The translations under genes were made by a program, and so were the position numbers. Shown piece by piece: positions 8,463 to 17,928 of a stretch of DNA of 51,926 bases (its first letter is position 1; each line of letters begins with the position of its first letter). Source of the stretch: Aquimarina agarivorans (GTDB lineage: Bacteria > Bacteroidota > Bacteroidia > Flavobacteriales > Flavobacteriaceae); contig NZ_AFPB01000123.1 in assembly GCF_000218485.1 (NCBI RefSeq), positions 1 through 51,926 of the forward strand, written 5' to 3'. The notes below the pieces were generated by a model, which saw nothing but the letters and a program-made list of their open reading frames with translations, was not told the DNA's origin and made no database searches.

Positions 8463-9860
8463 TCAATTTTTTTCTGATAAACTAATGACAAATGCATCTT
8501 TTCTTCCTTTATTTTTTAGCGTATCGCTTGCACTTTCCGAGTCGCCAACAACAATAATATTTTTGGCATCATCCTGTAATACATCAGTAGCAAAATCAAG
8601 TTGCGTACCACCAAATGTAGTTGCCCACTGTAATTTTAAATTTTGATCAATTTCACCCAAATAAATATCATTTTCACCACTGTTATCCGTTACATCACCA
8701 TTATTGCTGCGAGTGTTCCCCGAAATTAAAAAATTGCCCGTATTGGTTTCAAAAATAGCCTTTGCTGTTTCAAACTCAGTCCCACCAATGGTTGTTTGCC
8801 CTAGTAATGCGCCATTGGCATCAATTTTAATAACCCAAATATCAGCATTGCCTTTATTATCCGGCACATCAAAGTCCGAACTACGAGAATCGCCTACAAT
8901 AATGTAATTATCATTGCTAGTTTTAATGATTGCATTAGCCATGTCAATCCCTGAACCGCCGTATGTCTTTTCCCAAACTAAGGCGCCAGTATCGTCAATA
9001 CGAACAGCCCAAAAATCATAACTGCCTTTGTTGTTTGAAATATCAAAATCCGTACTTTCAGTGGAGCCAACAGCAATAAAACCTCCGTTAGGCATGGCTA
9101 CAATATCACTTGCTCTGTCATTATTTGAGCCGCCAAAAAACTTTTCCCATTCTTTAATGCCGTTTTTGTTTAATTTGTGAATCCAGAATTCGCCAACACC
9201 ATGCCTGGATTTTGCTATTTTTGCACCATTTTCAGGATTTTCATTTGGTTTTAAATTAGGTCCTACGTAATTATCAACATCTAAAAAACCAGCAGTAGCA
9301 AAACCACCATCGGAGGTTTCAATGGCCGAAAAAGCGCGATCATCACCTAAAAAACCAAAGCTATTTTCCCACACTAAATCACCATCGGCATTTAATTTTA
9401 TGATCCAATGATCGTATGAACCTTTGTTATTACTCACATCACCATCAGTACTTCGGCTATAGCCAGAAACAATAAATCCACCGTCGCTAGTTTTAGAAAT
9501 ACTTTCGCCACGATCATCGTCAGTGCCACCAAAAGTTTTATTCCAAATAATTTCCCCTGCAGCATTAATTTTAACCACCCAAAAATCCTGCGTACCAGTA
9601 GCTCTGTTTACATCACCATCAATACTTTCAGTATTTCCTAAAAGAATATAATCCTCCTTGGAAAGTGTAATCGATTTTATTTCGTCATTTAAGCTTCCGC
9701 CAAGGTTTTTTATCCAATTTTGGTTGAATTCAACTGAGTTTAAAGAGGAAACTGTACCAGGTGTTTTAGGCATTGATTCGCTTTCAGAAGAAGAACAGCT
9801 AAGTAAAAAGCCTGTGAGTAGCACTAATGCTGGGTTATATTTTAGTAAATGATTGTGCAT
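8463..9860 (-). CDS. Seven-repeat propeller-like lipoprotein
   Basis: 465 residues. The signal peptide ends in the lipobox LLSC (about residue 22) followed by a Ser-rich linker. The rest is about seven tandem repeats of 55-60 residues, each with a pattern like FGGSxxDxAxxIxxTxDGGFIxxGxTxS, then DxWxxKIDxxGxxxW. The third repeat has a loop of about 20 residues (near KPNENPENGAK). The repeat number and pattern suggest a single beta-propeller, usually a binding or scaffolding fold; the ligand is unknown. It lies between the LVIVD-repeat gene (5-base gap) and the MbnP gene (1-base gap), so all three are very likely co-transcribed. Confidence 0.78.
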   Translation of the reverse strand: MHNHLLKYNPALVLLTGFLLSCSSSESESMPKTPGTVSSLNSVEFNQNWIKNLGGSLNDEIKSITLSKEDYILLGNTESIDGDVNRATGTQDFWVVKINAAGEIIWNKTFGGTDDDRGESISKTSDGGFIVSGYSRSTDGDVSNNKGSYDHWIIKLNADGDLVWENSFGFLGDDRAFSAIETSDGGFATAGFLDVDNYVGPNLKPNENPENGAKIAKSRHGVGEFWIHKLNKNGIKEWEKFFGGSNNDRASDIVAMPNGGFIAVGSTESTDFDISNNKGSYDFWAVRIDDTGALVWEKTYGGSGIDMANAIIKTSNDNYIIVGDSRSSDFDVPDNKGNADIWVIKIDANGALLGQTTIGGTEFETAKAIFETNTGNFLISGNTRSNNGDVTDNSGENDIYLGEIDQNLKLQWATTFGGTQLDFATDVLQDDAKNIIVVGDSESASDTLKNKGRKDAFVISLSEKN

Positions 9861-9865
9861 TGCTA

Positions 9866-11130
9866 TTACTCTGATTTTTCAATTACAAACAGCCCTCGCC
9901 TAATATCGCTTACAATGATAATTCCGCTTTCAAAATAAGGATAATTACTCCAAACACCCCCAAATTCGGCTCCGTTTGACTCGGGTAAGGTATCAAAGAA
10001 ACCTACTTCGGTCATATTTTTATTAGCCACATCACTAATATCAATCATACGTACCCCAGCAGTATAATTGGACAGATAAAACAAGTTACCTTTTACATAG
10101 CCATTGTGATCAGATGCGTTGGTTGGACCAGAATACTCCATATGAACAATAGGATTATCTAAATCAGTAAAGTCAAAAACAATAGTTCTGGTTTTAAAAC
10201 CTATGTTTTGTTCATCAAGTTCATCGCCCAACAAAAAATAAGTTTGATCCTCAGTAAACCAACCTTGATGCGTATATCTAAAATTATTATATGTTATTTC
10301 TGCAATTTTTGCTGGGTTATCTTTGTCGGTAACATCTACAATTACCACCTCATCTTCATTGCTGCCCACATAAATTTCTCTTCCCTGATAATCTGGATCA
10401 GGACCCGTATAAGTAACTACTTGTGCATCGTGGGAATAGCCATCTTCGCCATATCCTCCTGATGCCACTGGCGCTTTTGGAGTAGAAACATCAACAAACA
10501 CAGCGCCACCCCCAAAAATATTTCTATTGGTTCCATTTACGTAAGCATAGCTCATGCTCTCGTTAATTACAATATTATGGGCGTTTCCAAATTCGTTAAA
10601 ATTAGCATCAGCAGAAAAAGTTTGATTTGTCCCTCCTGAGCGCAAGCGTGATAAATCAAAAACCTGCATTCCGTGTCCTGCAGCCTCACTCACAATAAAT
10701 GCATGGTTATCGTACACTTTTATATCTCTCCAAATACTGTTTACAGTTGCTGTAGGCAGTCTTCCAACGATTTCTGGTTTTTCCAGATTGGATAAATCTA
10801 CGAAAACTACACCGCTATTACCACCAATAATAGCGTACTCCTTTTGGTTAGTAGGATCAGTCCAACCCCAAATATCGTTGACCCTGGCACCTTCACCAGT
10901 AAAGCCTAAATCATTTAGTGATAATTGTGATAGCAAATCATAGCCGTTGCATGGATATATTCCGGCAAAACCATTTTCGCAAATCAATTTTTCAGAAAAA
11001 TCAGGCTTATCTGGCAATCGTTCTTGAACTATTAAGCCATTATTGTCATCATTGCTGCAGCTTAAACAAAGCAGCAATAAAAAAAACAAAAGGTGTTACT
11101 GAATGAAAAAGGTTTATTTTTTGATAACAT
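9866..11130 (-). CDS. Choice-of-anchor-B (LVIVD-repeat) lipoprotein, signal peptide split by a frameshift
   Basis: The continuous frame gives 407 residues from a TTG at 11089, with a stop two codons upstream. An ATG at 11130 opens a frame with a Lys-rich start (MLSKNKPFSFSNTF) that runs into the T8 tract (11086-11079 on this strand). One more T would join it to FFLLLLCLSCSNDDN, giving a textbook lipoprotein signal and 421 residues. The mature part has LVIVD-type beta-propeller repeats (VDLSNLEKPEIVGRLP, VFVDVSTPKAPVASGG, VVIVDVTDKDNPAKIAEI) and NAHNIVINE and SHDAQVV motifs typical of the choice-of-anchor-B family. It is first in the lipoprotein run with MbnP and MbnH. Confidence 0.8.
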
Positions 11131-11357
11131 ACTGATAGCTTTTGAACGTTTGTATATTTGAAGATGTCGAATGTTTGTATAATAAACTGAAAATCAACAC
11201 CTGTAATCAGATGTAAAAACATATCCAATGAAACATTAAAAAAAATTAATAACGTAATACTAATTTTTATACAATTTAAGCAGAAATTCTGACAGTAGTA
11301 CTAGGTACATGTTATGAATTGTAGCTGAAATAGATTTTCTAACACTTAAGTTATTTT

Positions 11358-11365
11358 TATTTTTG
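11358..11365 (+). promoter_or_regulatory. -7 box of thiL, four bases before the ATG
   Basis: TATTTTTG matches TAnnTTTG exactly and is followed by CACT and then the ATG at 11370. With transcription normally starting a few bases past this box, the mRNA would have little or no leader. I see no TTG -33 element at the usual distance. Confidence 0.5.
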
Positions 11366-11369
11366 CACT

Positions 11370-12416
11370 ATGATAGAAGATAAAACACCACCACGCACCC
11401 GCCTTTCTGAATTAGGGGAATTTGGTTTAATTGATCATTTGACAAAAAACTTCGAAATAAAACATGAAAGCACCATAAAAGGGATTGGTGATGATGCAGC
11501 TATTGTTGATTTTAAAAATGACAAATGTGTAATTACTACGGATTTATTGGTTGAAGGCATTCATTTTGATTTGGCCTATGTCCCTTTAAAGCACTTGGGC
11601 TATAAAGCTGTTATGGTAAATTTATCCGATGTATACGCTATGAATGCCATACCTAAACAAATTACGGTGTCCATAGCAGTAAGTAATCGTTTCCCTTTGG
11701 AAGCACTAGAGGATTTGTATGCCGGGATTGCAACGGCTGCTAAAATTTATAATATTGATGTTATTGGAGGCGATACTACCTCATCCAATAAAGGGCTTTT
11801 AATAAGCATTACTGCGCTGGGTCATGCAGCCGAAAGTGACATTATTTACCGAAGCGGAGCAAAAGACAACGATTTAATTGTAGTTTCAGGCGATTTAGGT
11901 GCTGCGTACATGGGATTGCAAATATTGGAGCGTGAAAATGAAGTGTTTAAAGTAAATCCGCAATCACAACCAGACTTGTCTATGTATTCCTATTTAGTGG
12001 AGCGCCAACTCAAGCCCGAAGCTAGAAAAGATATCCCTGAATTGCTAAAAGCTCTTGAAGTAACTCCTACAAGTATGATTGATATCAGTGATGGTTTATC
12101 ATCGGAACTACTACACCTTTGTAAGGCATCAGAACTTAGTGCTACCTTGTATGAGGATAAAATACCTTTAGATCCTACAGTAATTAGTACTTGCGAGGAA
12201 TTCAATTTAGACAGTACCACTATTGCATTAAGTGGAGGTGAAGATTATGAGTTACTTTTTACAGTTAAGCAAGAAGATTTCCCTAAAATAAAAGCGAATC
12301 CAAGTCTGTCAATTATTGGACATATGACCCCTAAAAATGAAGGTATTTATTTAGTAACCCGTGGCAATACTAAGGTTGAAATTACTGCTCAAGGCTGGAA
12401 CAGTTTAAAAAGTTAG
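11370..12416 (+). CDS. thiL: Thiamine-monophosphate kinase
   Basis: 348 residues, usual length for ThiL, which phosphorylates thiamine monophosphate to the active diphosphate with ATP. The start TRLSELGEFGLIDHL is canonical, followed by the metal/ATP motif GIGDDAAIVD, then TTDLLVEGIHFD and VIGGDTTSS. The C-terminal part has MIDISDGLSSELLHL and LSGGEDYELLFTV, all diagnostic of the PurM-like AIR-synthase fold. It is transcribed alone and converges on a small gene eight bases downstream. The -7 promoter box ends four bases before the ATG. Confidence 0.97.
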   Translation: MIEDKTPPRTRLSELGEFGLIDHLTKNFEIKHESTIKGIGDDAAIVDFKNDKCVITTDLLVEGIHFDLAYVPLKHLGYKAVMVNLSDVYAMNAIPKQITVSIAVSNRFPLEALEDLYAGIATAAKIYNIDVIGGDTTSSNKGLLISITALGHAAESDIIYRSGAKDNDLIVVSGDLGAAYMGLQILERENEVFKVNPQSQPDLSMYSYLVERQLKPEARKDIPELLKALEVTPTSMIDISDGLSSELLHLCKASELSATLYEDKIPLDPTVISTCEEFNLDSTTIALSGGEDYELLFTVKQEDFPKIKANPSLSIIGHMTPKNEGIYLVTRGNTKVEITAQGWNSLKS

Positions 12417-12424
12417 TCTATAGC

Positions 12425-12679
12425 TTAAGCAACTATTTTCATTTTAGAGCGTTTAGTTCTGCGGCGTTTTATAATTACCTGCTCTAAACCTAAATGAATA
12501 AATTTTAATTTTGGGGTTAAAGGAACTAAAACGCCTTTGGCATCATTAGTAACTTCTTTACCACAACAAGAACATGTATATTCTTTAATGTGATTAGTGA
12601 CTTTTTTTGTAATCCGATACTGGTGACCTACTACGGAGCAGTATAATTTTGGTATAAATAATTTGCTTGATACATTCAT
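12425..12679 (-). CDS. Small Cys/His protein with a basic tail (zinc-ribbon-like)
   Basis: 84 residues, function not recognised. Cys14 and His19 (YCSVVGHQY) and the CSCCG cluster (Cys36, Cys38, Cys39) could bind one zinc ion, in a layout resembling small DUF1660-type proteins. Residues 71-81 (KRRRTKRSKMK) are strongly basic, which suggests nucleic-acid contact. There is no signal peptide. It converges with thiL and lies 240 bases from the next gene. The composition looks coding, but the call rests mainly on the metal-site pattern. Confidence 0.55.
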   Translation of the reverse strand: MNVSSKLFIPKLYCSVVGHQYRITKKVTNHIKEYTCSCCGKEVTNDAKGVLVPLTPKLKFIHLGLEQVIIKRRRTKRSKMKIVA

Positions 12680-12919
12680 AACATTGGGGTGTAATGCATT
12701 ATTATACTGCTAAATAAACAAAAACATCCCTATAAACCAAATAGTGATTTTTAAAATCGAAGTATTATTCCTACAAATATAAGGTTTATTTTCTTTTTGA
12801 CACATCTAAGCTACTGAAAACAAAGGATTTGATGTAAATGTGTTAAAATTTACATTTTATCGGTTTTTTTTGCATTTTGTCTATTTATTAAGTAAAAAAT
12901 AATACGCTTTAAGGTAAAT

Positions 12920-13801
12920 TTAACATATTACAATCAGTGATTTTTCGAGTATTTCATAATCGATTATATTTGATTTTTCTTTTTTCACTTCCCCGTCTAG
13001 CTGATATTCAATAAAATCACCTTCAACATTTTTTACAATAATTTTTTTAGCGGCATAATAATGTACTTCTTTCAAACTTTCGTGCTTTTTAAAAAGCATC
13101 AATAAGCCAAATATCAAAATTTTAAGCTTGCTAATTTTTGAAACAATTAATACATCAAAAACACCATCCTTTAATGACGCCTTTGGTGTTAAACTTAAGT
13201 TGTACCCCAATTCATTTGAATTAGATACAAAAACCATAAATGGCTTGCAATTTATGACCTGTCCATCAATATGTACTTCATAAACTTCATTGGTGCTGTA
13301 CTCTTTAAGAGCTTTAATACTTGATTTTAAATAACCAATAATAGTACGCTCATTGGAGTTCTCATAATTTTTAATTACCTGAGCATCAAACCCCATACCT
13401 GAATTACTAAAAAAATAATTGCCGTTTACCCTACCCACATCGATTTTAGAAAAGTGTTCTTTTTTAATAAGTAACAGTGCTTTTTCAATTTCCTGAGGAA
13501 TATTCAAATTTGAAGCCAAACCATTCCCAGAACCACCCGGAATTATACCTAAAGCAATGTTGGTTCCTACTAAATAAGATGCTACCTCGTTTACAGTTCC
13601 ATCTCCACCACAGGCAACAACAATTGAAGCGCTAGCCATTACACTATTTTTAACCAATTCAGTAGCATGATTTTTGTGCTTAGTGTAAAATATACTCACC
13701 TCAAATTGGTTTGATGAGAAATACTTTCGAATTAAACTTTCAGAAATTTGATTGTTTCCCGCTCCAGATATTGGATTTATTATAAAGTGTATGCTCTTCA
13801 T
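12920..13801 (-). CDS. Diacylglycerol/sphingosine-kinase-like lipid kinase (YegS/BmrU type)
   Basis: 293 residues. The N-terminus IHFIINPISGAG is the family start, GGDGTVNEV (65-73) is the nucleotide-binding loop and IIPGGSGNGLASNL follows. The C-terminal lobe has the usual beta-rich domain with GFDAQVI and TPKASLKDGVFDVLIV. Family members phosphorylate diacylglycerol, phosphatidylglycerol or related lipids at the membrane; which lipid is used here is unknown. It is divergent from the PlsC acyltransferase gene, another lipid enzyme; the 293 bases between them hold no gene or clear promoter. Confidence 0.92.
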   Translation of the reverse strand: MKSIHFIINPISGAGNNQISESLIRKYFSSNQFEVSIFYTKHKNHATELVKNSVMASASIVVACGGDGTVNEVASYLVGTNIALGIIPGGSGNGLASNLNIPQEIEKALLLIKKEHFSKIDVGRVNGNYFFSNSGMGFDAQVIKNYENSNERTIIGYLKSSIKALKEYSTNEVYEVHIDGQVINCKPFMVFVSNSNELGYNLSLTPKASLKDGVFDVLIVSKISKLKILIFGLLMLFKKHESLKEVHYYAAKKIIVKNVEGDFIEYQLDGEVKKEKSNIIDYEILEKSLIVIC

Positions 13802-14094
13802 TAGCTCAATTGGTAGTTTTTAGTATTCTAATTAAATACTTAGGTCTAAAATACTGCAATCTACTATTTAGTCAAGGTTTCTTTTTAAATCATTTCTATA
13901 ATTATTTACAAAAAAAGATGCCATCTTTTCCATCACAAAACCAAACTTAGAATTACATTGCCAAGTGCTCTTTGCACTGCTATACTCCCGTCATTATTGT
14001 TAAATATTCCTACAAATTGTAAATTATTTACATCCATTTAATTTGAAAAATACCGTAAATTGTCACATTCTGCCCACAGGCAAAACAAAGCTTT

Positions 14095-14826
14095 ATGATG
14101 TGGTATCGTTACATTTTTTATATTTTTTTTAGAAGTTGGTTTTACCTCATGATGGGAATACCGCTAATTATTTTTGCACCACTACTTATTGCACTTACAC
14201 TAAGGCAGGCTTGGTACCCTGCTTTTTTTAAGGTAGCGCGTTTATGGGCAACATTTGTACTTTATGCATCTGGTTTTGTGCCTATTCGAAAAAACGGTGT
14301 TTTTAATAAGCAAGGGGAAAGTTTTATGATCATTGCCAATCATACTTCTATGCTTGACATTATGCTTATGTTACACACGGTAAAAAATCCGTTTGTTTTT
14401 GTTGGAAAAAAAGAACTCACTAAAATTCCTGTGTTTGGTTATTTTTACAAAAGAACTTGCATATTGGTAGATCGCGGAAGTACTAAAAGTAAAAGAGACG
14501 TTTTTGAACAGGCAAAAGTAAAAATAAACTCAGGATTAAGTATCTGTATTTTTCCAGAAGGTGGTGTGCCCGAAGACGAATCAATTTTACTGGACACTTT
14601 TAAAGATGGTGCTTTTAGATTGGCAATAGAACATCAGCTTCCTATAATTCCCCTTGTTTTTCCAGATAATAAAAAACGCTTTTCATATACTTTTTTCAGT
14701 GGTAGCTTCGGAAAAACACGCTCATATATTTTGAATGAATTTTCAACCTCAAATTATAGTATGAACGAAAAAGGAACTTTAAAAGAACAACTACATCAAC
14801 TTATTTTAAATAAACTTAAACAATAA
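14095..14826 (+). CDS. plsC: 1-acyl-sn-glycerol-3-phosphate acyltransferase
   Basis: 243 residues. A hydrophobic N-terminal segment (about 10-35) anchors the protein. The acyltransferase block I motif is NHTSMLD (His83, Asp88) and block III is FPEGGVPEDES, where FPEGT is more common. Block IV is present as LPIIPLVF. It should acylate lysophosphatidic acid to phosphatidic acid. The CsaA-like gene starts 12 bases after its stop, so the two are probably co-transcribed. Two consecutive ATG codons make 14095 or 14098 equally possible starts. Confidence 0.9.
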   Translation: MMWYRYIFYIFFRSWFYLMMGIPLIIFAPLLIALTLRQAWYPAFFKVARLWATFVLYASGFVPIRKNGVFNKQGESFMIIANHTSMLDIMLMLHTVKNPFVFVGKKELTKIPVFGYFYKRTCILVDRGSTKSKRDVFEQAKVKINSGLSICIFPEGGVPEDESILLDTFKDGAFRLAIEHQLPIIPLVFPDNKKRFSYTFFSGSFGKTRSYILNEFSTSNYSMNEKGTLKEQLHQLILNKLKQ

Positions 14827-14838
14827 AATTGTGTTACT

Positions 14839-15189
14839 ATGGATAATCACGTAAAGGAGCCGCTAAACTGGAATGATTTTAATAAAGTAGAAATGCGAAT
14901 AGGCACAATTATTTCGGCAGAACTTTTTAAAGAAGCTAAAAAACCTGCATATAAGTTATTTATAGATTTCGGAGAATTTGGTATTCGAAAAACCTCAGCT
15001 CAAATAACAAAACTTTATCAACCTAATGATTTAATTGATAAACAAATTATTGCAGTTACTAATTTTTCTCCAAAGCAAATTGCAAATATAATGAGTGAAT
15101 GTTTGCTGTTAGGTGGTGTAGGAGATGATAACGAAATTACTATCATACAACCTGAACGCCCAGTCAAAAACGGGACACGTATAGGTTAA
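14839..15189 (+). CDS. csaA: CsaA-like tRNA-binding protein
   Basis: 116 residues, the usual size of CsaA. It is a single EMAP/Trbp111 OB-fold domain: FNKVEMRIGTIISAE at the start, YKLFIDFGEFGIRKTSAQIT in the middle and SECLLLGGV near the end. Proteins of this type bind tRNA, and CsaA has been proposed as an export-related chaperone. It sits just after plsC in the same direction and is convergent with glyS. Confidence 0.9.
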   Translation: MDNHVKEPLNWNDFNKVEMRIGTIISAELFKEAKKPAYKLFIDFGEFGIRKTSAQITKLYQPNDLIDKQIIAVTNFSPKQIANIMSECLLLGGVGDDNEITIIQPERPVKNGTRIG

Positions 15190-15331
15190 TTCTATTTCTG
15201 TTAGACGTGTTTCATCCTTTACTCCTTTGGTTGTTGCAAAAAACATATGTGTTGATAAATTTTTTAATTACACCGGTCAGTAGCTTATAACTGCAAACTA
15301 TATTATTCTGAAAAACATATTATAGAAAACT

Positions 15332-15369
15332 AAAAAACCCCAAAAACAACACAAGAGTTTCAGGGGTTT
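15332..15369 (-). terminator. Terminator of glyS
   Basis: On the minus strand AAACCCC (15369-15363) pairs with GGGGTTT (15341-15335) across a 21-base loop, and the second arm runs into a T-tract. It begins 24 bases beyond the glyS stop codon. Confidence 0.6.
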
Positions 15370-15392
15370 GTAAATTTAGTAAACGCAATTAG

Positions 15393-16934
15393 TTATAGCT
15401 TTGCTAACCAGCTTTTGTATGAAGTTTTTTCTTCTAAAATTTGTTCAAGCTCAGCAATAGCTACTCGCTGTTGTTCCATAGTATCTCGATCCCTAATAGT
15501 AACCGTTTTAGTTTCTAAAGATTCGTGATCTACGGTAATGCAAAATGGTGTGCCATTGGCATCCTGCCTACGGTATCGGCGCCCTACAGCATCTTTTTCA
15601 TCATAAACTACATTAAAATTCCATTTTAGTGTATTGATGATTTCTTGTGCCAATTCTGGTAAGCCATCTTTTTTGACTAGCGGTAAAATGGCCGCTTTTG
15701 TAGGTGCTAAAACTGCAGGTAATTTTAAAACGGTACGTTTGCTACCATCCTCTAAAGTTTCTTCTTTTAATGATTTTGAAAATACAGCCAAAAACATTCG
15801 GTCCAAACCAACTGAAGTTTCAACCACATAAGGCGTGTAGTTTTTATTTAGTTCATGATCAAAATACTGTAATTTTTTACCTGAAAATTCCTCGTGCGCT
15901 TTCAAATCAAAATCAGTACGAGAGTGTATTCCTTCCAATTCTTTAAACCCAAAAGGAAAATTAAATTCAATATCAGCAGCTGCATTAGCGTAATGCGCTA
16001 GTTTATCATGATCATGGAAACGGTAGTTTTCTTCACCCAAACCAAGTGATAAATGCCACTTCAAACGGGTTTCTTTCCAGTATTCGTAGGATTTCATTTC
16101 CTCGCCCGGACGCACAAAAAATTGCATTTCCATTTGCTCAAATTCACGCATTCGGAAAATAAACTGACGGGCCACAATTTCATTTCTAAAAGCCTTACCC
16201 GTTTGAGCAATACCAAAAGGAATTTTCATTCGCCCGGTTTTTTGAACGTTTAGGAAATTAACAAAAATCCCTTGCGCAGTTTCAGGACGTAAATACAAAT
16301 CGGTAGCCGTTTCTGCAGAAGCGCCTAATTTTGTGCCAAACATCAAATTAAATTGGCGAACATCCGTCCAGTTTTTTGATCCTGTATCAGGATCAGCAAT
16401 ACCTAATTCTTCAATTTGTGCCTTAACATCAGCTAAATCTTCATTTTCTAATGATTTACCCATGCGAGCCAGTATCGCTTTATTTTCTGCTAGGTATTTT
16501 ACAACCCTTGGATTGGTAGTCACAAATTCTTCTTCGTTAAAAGCATCGCCAAAGCGCTTTCTTGCTTTCGCTATTTCCTTATTGGCTTTTTGAAGAATTT
16601 TTTCGGCATAATCCTCAATCAAAACATCAGCACGGTAGCGTTTTTTTGAATCCTTATTATCAATCAAAGGATCATTAAACGCGTCTACATGACCAGATGC
16701 CTTCCAAGTTGTGGGGTGCATAAATATTGAAGCGTCCAAGCCAACAATATTCTGATGCATTTGAACCATACTTTTCCACCAATATTCTCGGATATTTTTT
16801 TTAAGTTCAGCCCCGTTCTGACCGTAATCATAAACAGCACTTAATCCATCATATATTTCGCTTGATCCAAAGATGTATCCGTACTCTTTGGCGTGTGATA
16901 TTACTTTTTTAAAAGTGTCTTCTTGTTTTGCCAT
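15393..16934 (-). CDS. glyS: Glycyl-tRNA synthetase, dimeric eukaryote-like type
   Basis: 513 residues, a single-chain class II enzyme (alpha2 type) rather than the GlyQ/GlyS tetramer. Diagnostic segments are SEIYDGLSAVYDYGQNGAEL at the start, the class II motif 2 region FRNEIVARQFIFRMREFEQMEMQFF, and the anticodon-binding domain with KAAILPLVKKDGL and GRRYRRQDANGTPFCITVD. It charges tRNA-Gly in the cytoplasm. It is monocistronic with its own promoter and terminator. The promoter box lies only four bases before the ATG. Confidence 0.97.
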   Translation of the reverse strand: MAKQEDTFKKVISHAKEYGYIFGSSEIYDGLSAVYDYGQNGAELKKNIREYWWKSMVQMHQNIVGLDASIFMHPTTWKASGHVDAFNDPLIDNKDSKKRYRADVLIEDYAEKILQKANKEIAKARKRFGDAFNEEEFVTTNPRVVKYLAENKAILARMGKSLENEDLADVKAQIEELGIADPDTGSKNWTDVRQFNLMFGTKLGASAETATDLYLRPETAQGIFVNFLNVQKTGRMKIPFGIAQTGKAFRNEIVARQFIFRMREFEQMEMQFFVRPGEEMKSYEYWKETRLKWHLSLGLGEENYRFHDHDKLAHYANAAADIEFNFPFGFKELEGIHSRTDFDLKAHEEFSGKKLQYFDHELNKNYTPYVVETSVGLDRMFLAVFSKSLKEETLEDGSKRTVLKLPAVLAPTKAAILPLVKKDGLPELAQEIINTLKWNFNVVYDEKDAVGRRYRRQDANGTPFCITVDHESLETKTVTIRDRDTMEQQRVAIAELEQILEEKTSYKSWLAKL

Positions 16935-16938
16935 TTGG

Positions 16939-16968
16939 CAAAAGTAAATGATACCAGTATAACCTCAA
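16939..16968 (-). promoter_or_regulatory. Consensus promoter of glyS with predicted leaderless start
   Basis: On the minus strand a TTG (-33) is followed by exactly 19 bases and TACTTTTG, a perfect TAnnTTTG -7 box (16946 to 16939). The sequence CCAA and the glyS ATG (16934) follow directly. The start codon is fixed by the canonical GlyRS N-terminus, so the transcript should begin at or within a couple of bases of the ATG. Confidence 0.75.
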
Positions 16969-16999
16969 AATGCTATTGAACGGAATAGCATAAAAAATA

Positions 17000-17881
17000 C
17001 TAGTCTAATTTAAATTTAGTAGTTTTTTTCAGCTCGTGTTCCGATGAAAATAATTGTAGCGTATACGTTCCATATATTAAATAACGCGTATCAATTTTTA
17101 AAGTAACACAATGCTCTACCTGTTCATTTTTGTAGGGCACAAACTGTTTTGTACTGTAAGCAATAACATCACCCTGATAATCTTCTTGTACAAAATCCCC
17201 TAACAGCACATTATTCGGATTTAATAATTTTAAATAAACCACCTTATCTTCTCTCAAGGAGTAAATATTATCCATAATGGTAAAACAGGTTTTAATCTGT
17301 TCTGTTTTTTTAGCTTTACTCGTACTAATTTCCCTATTTCCTTTAATTCTTACCCCTTTACCAGTAAGTTTAGCAAAAGCAAGCTCCTTTTTTTTATGAA
17401 CAATAGAGGTAAGTTTTGTGTTTTCCTTAGACAGCTTTTGCTGGATATTTTTACTCTTGCTCAAAGCATTGGCAGCCTTGTTCAAATTACCTTTCATCAG
17501 GTTATTTTCTCTAGTAATGCTGTCGTTAATTCTGAACAATTTTAATTTTTCTTCCTTTAATGCCGAAATTTCTCTTCTAAATTTTATAAGAAGTTGTAAC
17601 TTAGGCTCGTTAGATCTAATGGTATCTAAAAGTCTGATAATACGTTTTTTAGATTCAATAAGATGATTGTCCATAACACTGTTAAGTGCCTGTACATTTT
17701 CATATTTTTCAACAAGTAAGGACAACTCGCTTTCCATAGCCAGTTTTTCTTTTGCTAGATCCTGTTTATTAAGTAAGTGTTCCTTATAATCATTATAAGT
17801 ATATGCCGCCAAGCCTAGCAACATAATTGCAAGCACAGAGGAAAGGATAGAGAGTGATATCGTACTTGTTTTTGGACTCAT
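17000..17881 (-). CDS. Membrane-anchored coiled-coil protein of unknown function
   Basis: 293 residues from the ATG at 17881; an upstream in-frame ATG (17926) would add 15 residues and run past the promoter box. Residues about 8-28 form one membrane helix (ISLSILSSVLAIMLLGLAAY). Residues about 30-175 are rich in Lys, Glu and Leu with heptad-like spacing, a long coiled coil. The last 100 residues are beta-rich (CFTIMDNIYSLREDKVVYLK, YLIYGTYTLQLFSSE). Probably anchored in the inner membrane with the C-terminal domain periplasmic; I do not recognise the family. It is divergent from comF with 47 bases between the starts. Confidence 0.7.
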   Translation of the reverse strand: MSPKTSTISLSILSSVLAIMLLGLAAYTYNDYKEHLLNKQDLAKEKLAMESELSLLVEKYENVQALNSVMDNHLIESKKRIIRLLDTIRSNEPKLQLLIKFRREISALKEEKLKLFRINDSITRENNLMKGNLNKAANALSKSKNIQQKLSKENTKLTSIVHKKKELAFAKLTGKGVRIKGNREISTSKAKKTEQIKTCFTIMDNIYSLREDKVVYLKLLNPNNVLLGDFVQEDYQGDVIAYSTKQFVPYKNEQVEHCVTLKIDTRYLIYGTYTLQLFSSEHELKKTTKFKLD

Positions 17882-17900
17882 ACAGGGTCTTAGATAACAG

Positions 17901-17908
17901 CAAATATA
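17901..17908 (-). promoter_or_regulatory. -7 box for the coiled-coil gene
   Basis: TATATTTG on the minus strand is an exact TAnnTTTG match, 19 bases before the ATG at 17881. A -33 TTG is not evident. It lies within the comF upstream region, so the two divergent promoters overlap. Confidence 0.45.
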
Positions 17909-17928
17909 CTTATTTATTTGACACATTT

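Noticed and set aside
8463..9860. DNA-level tandem repeats in the propeller lipoprotein gene
   Set aside because: The repetition is at protein level with well-diverged codons; no near-identical DNA repeats suggesting recent expansion or phase variation.
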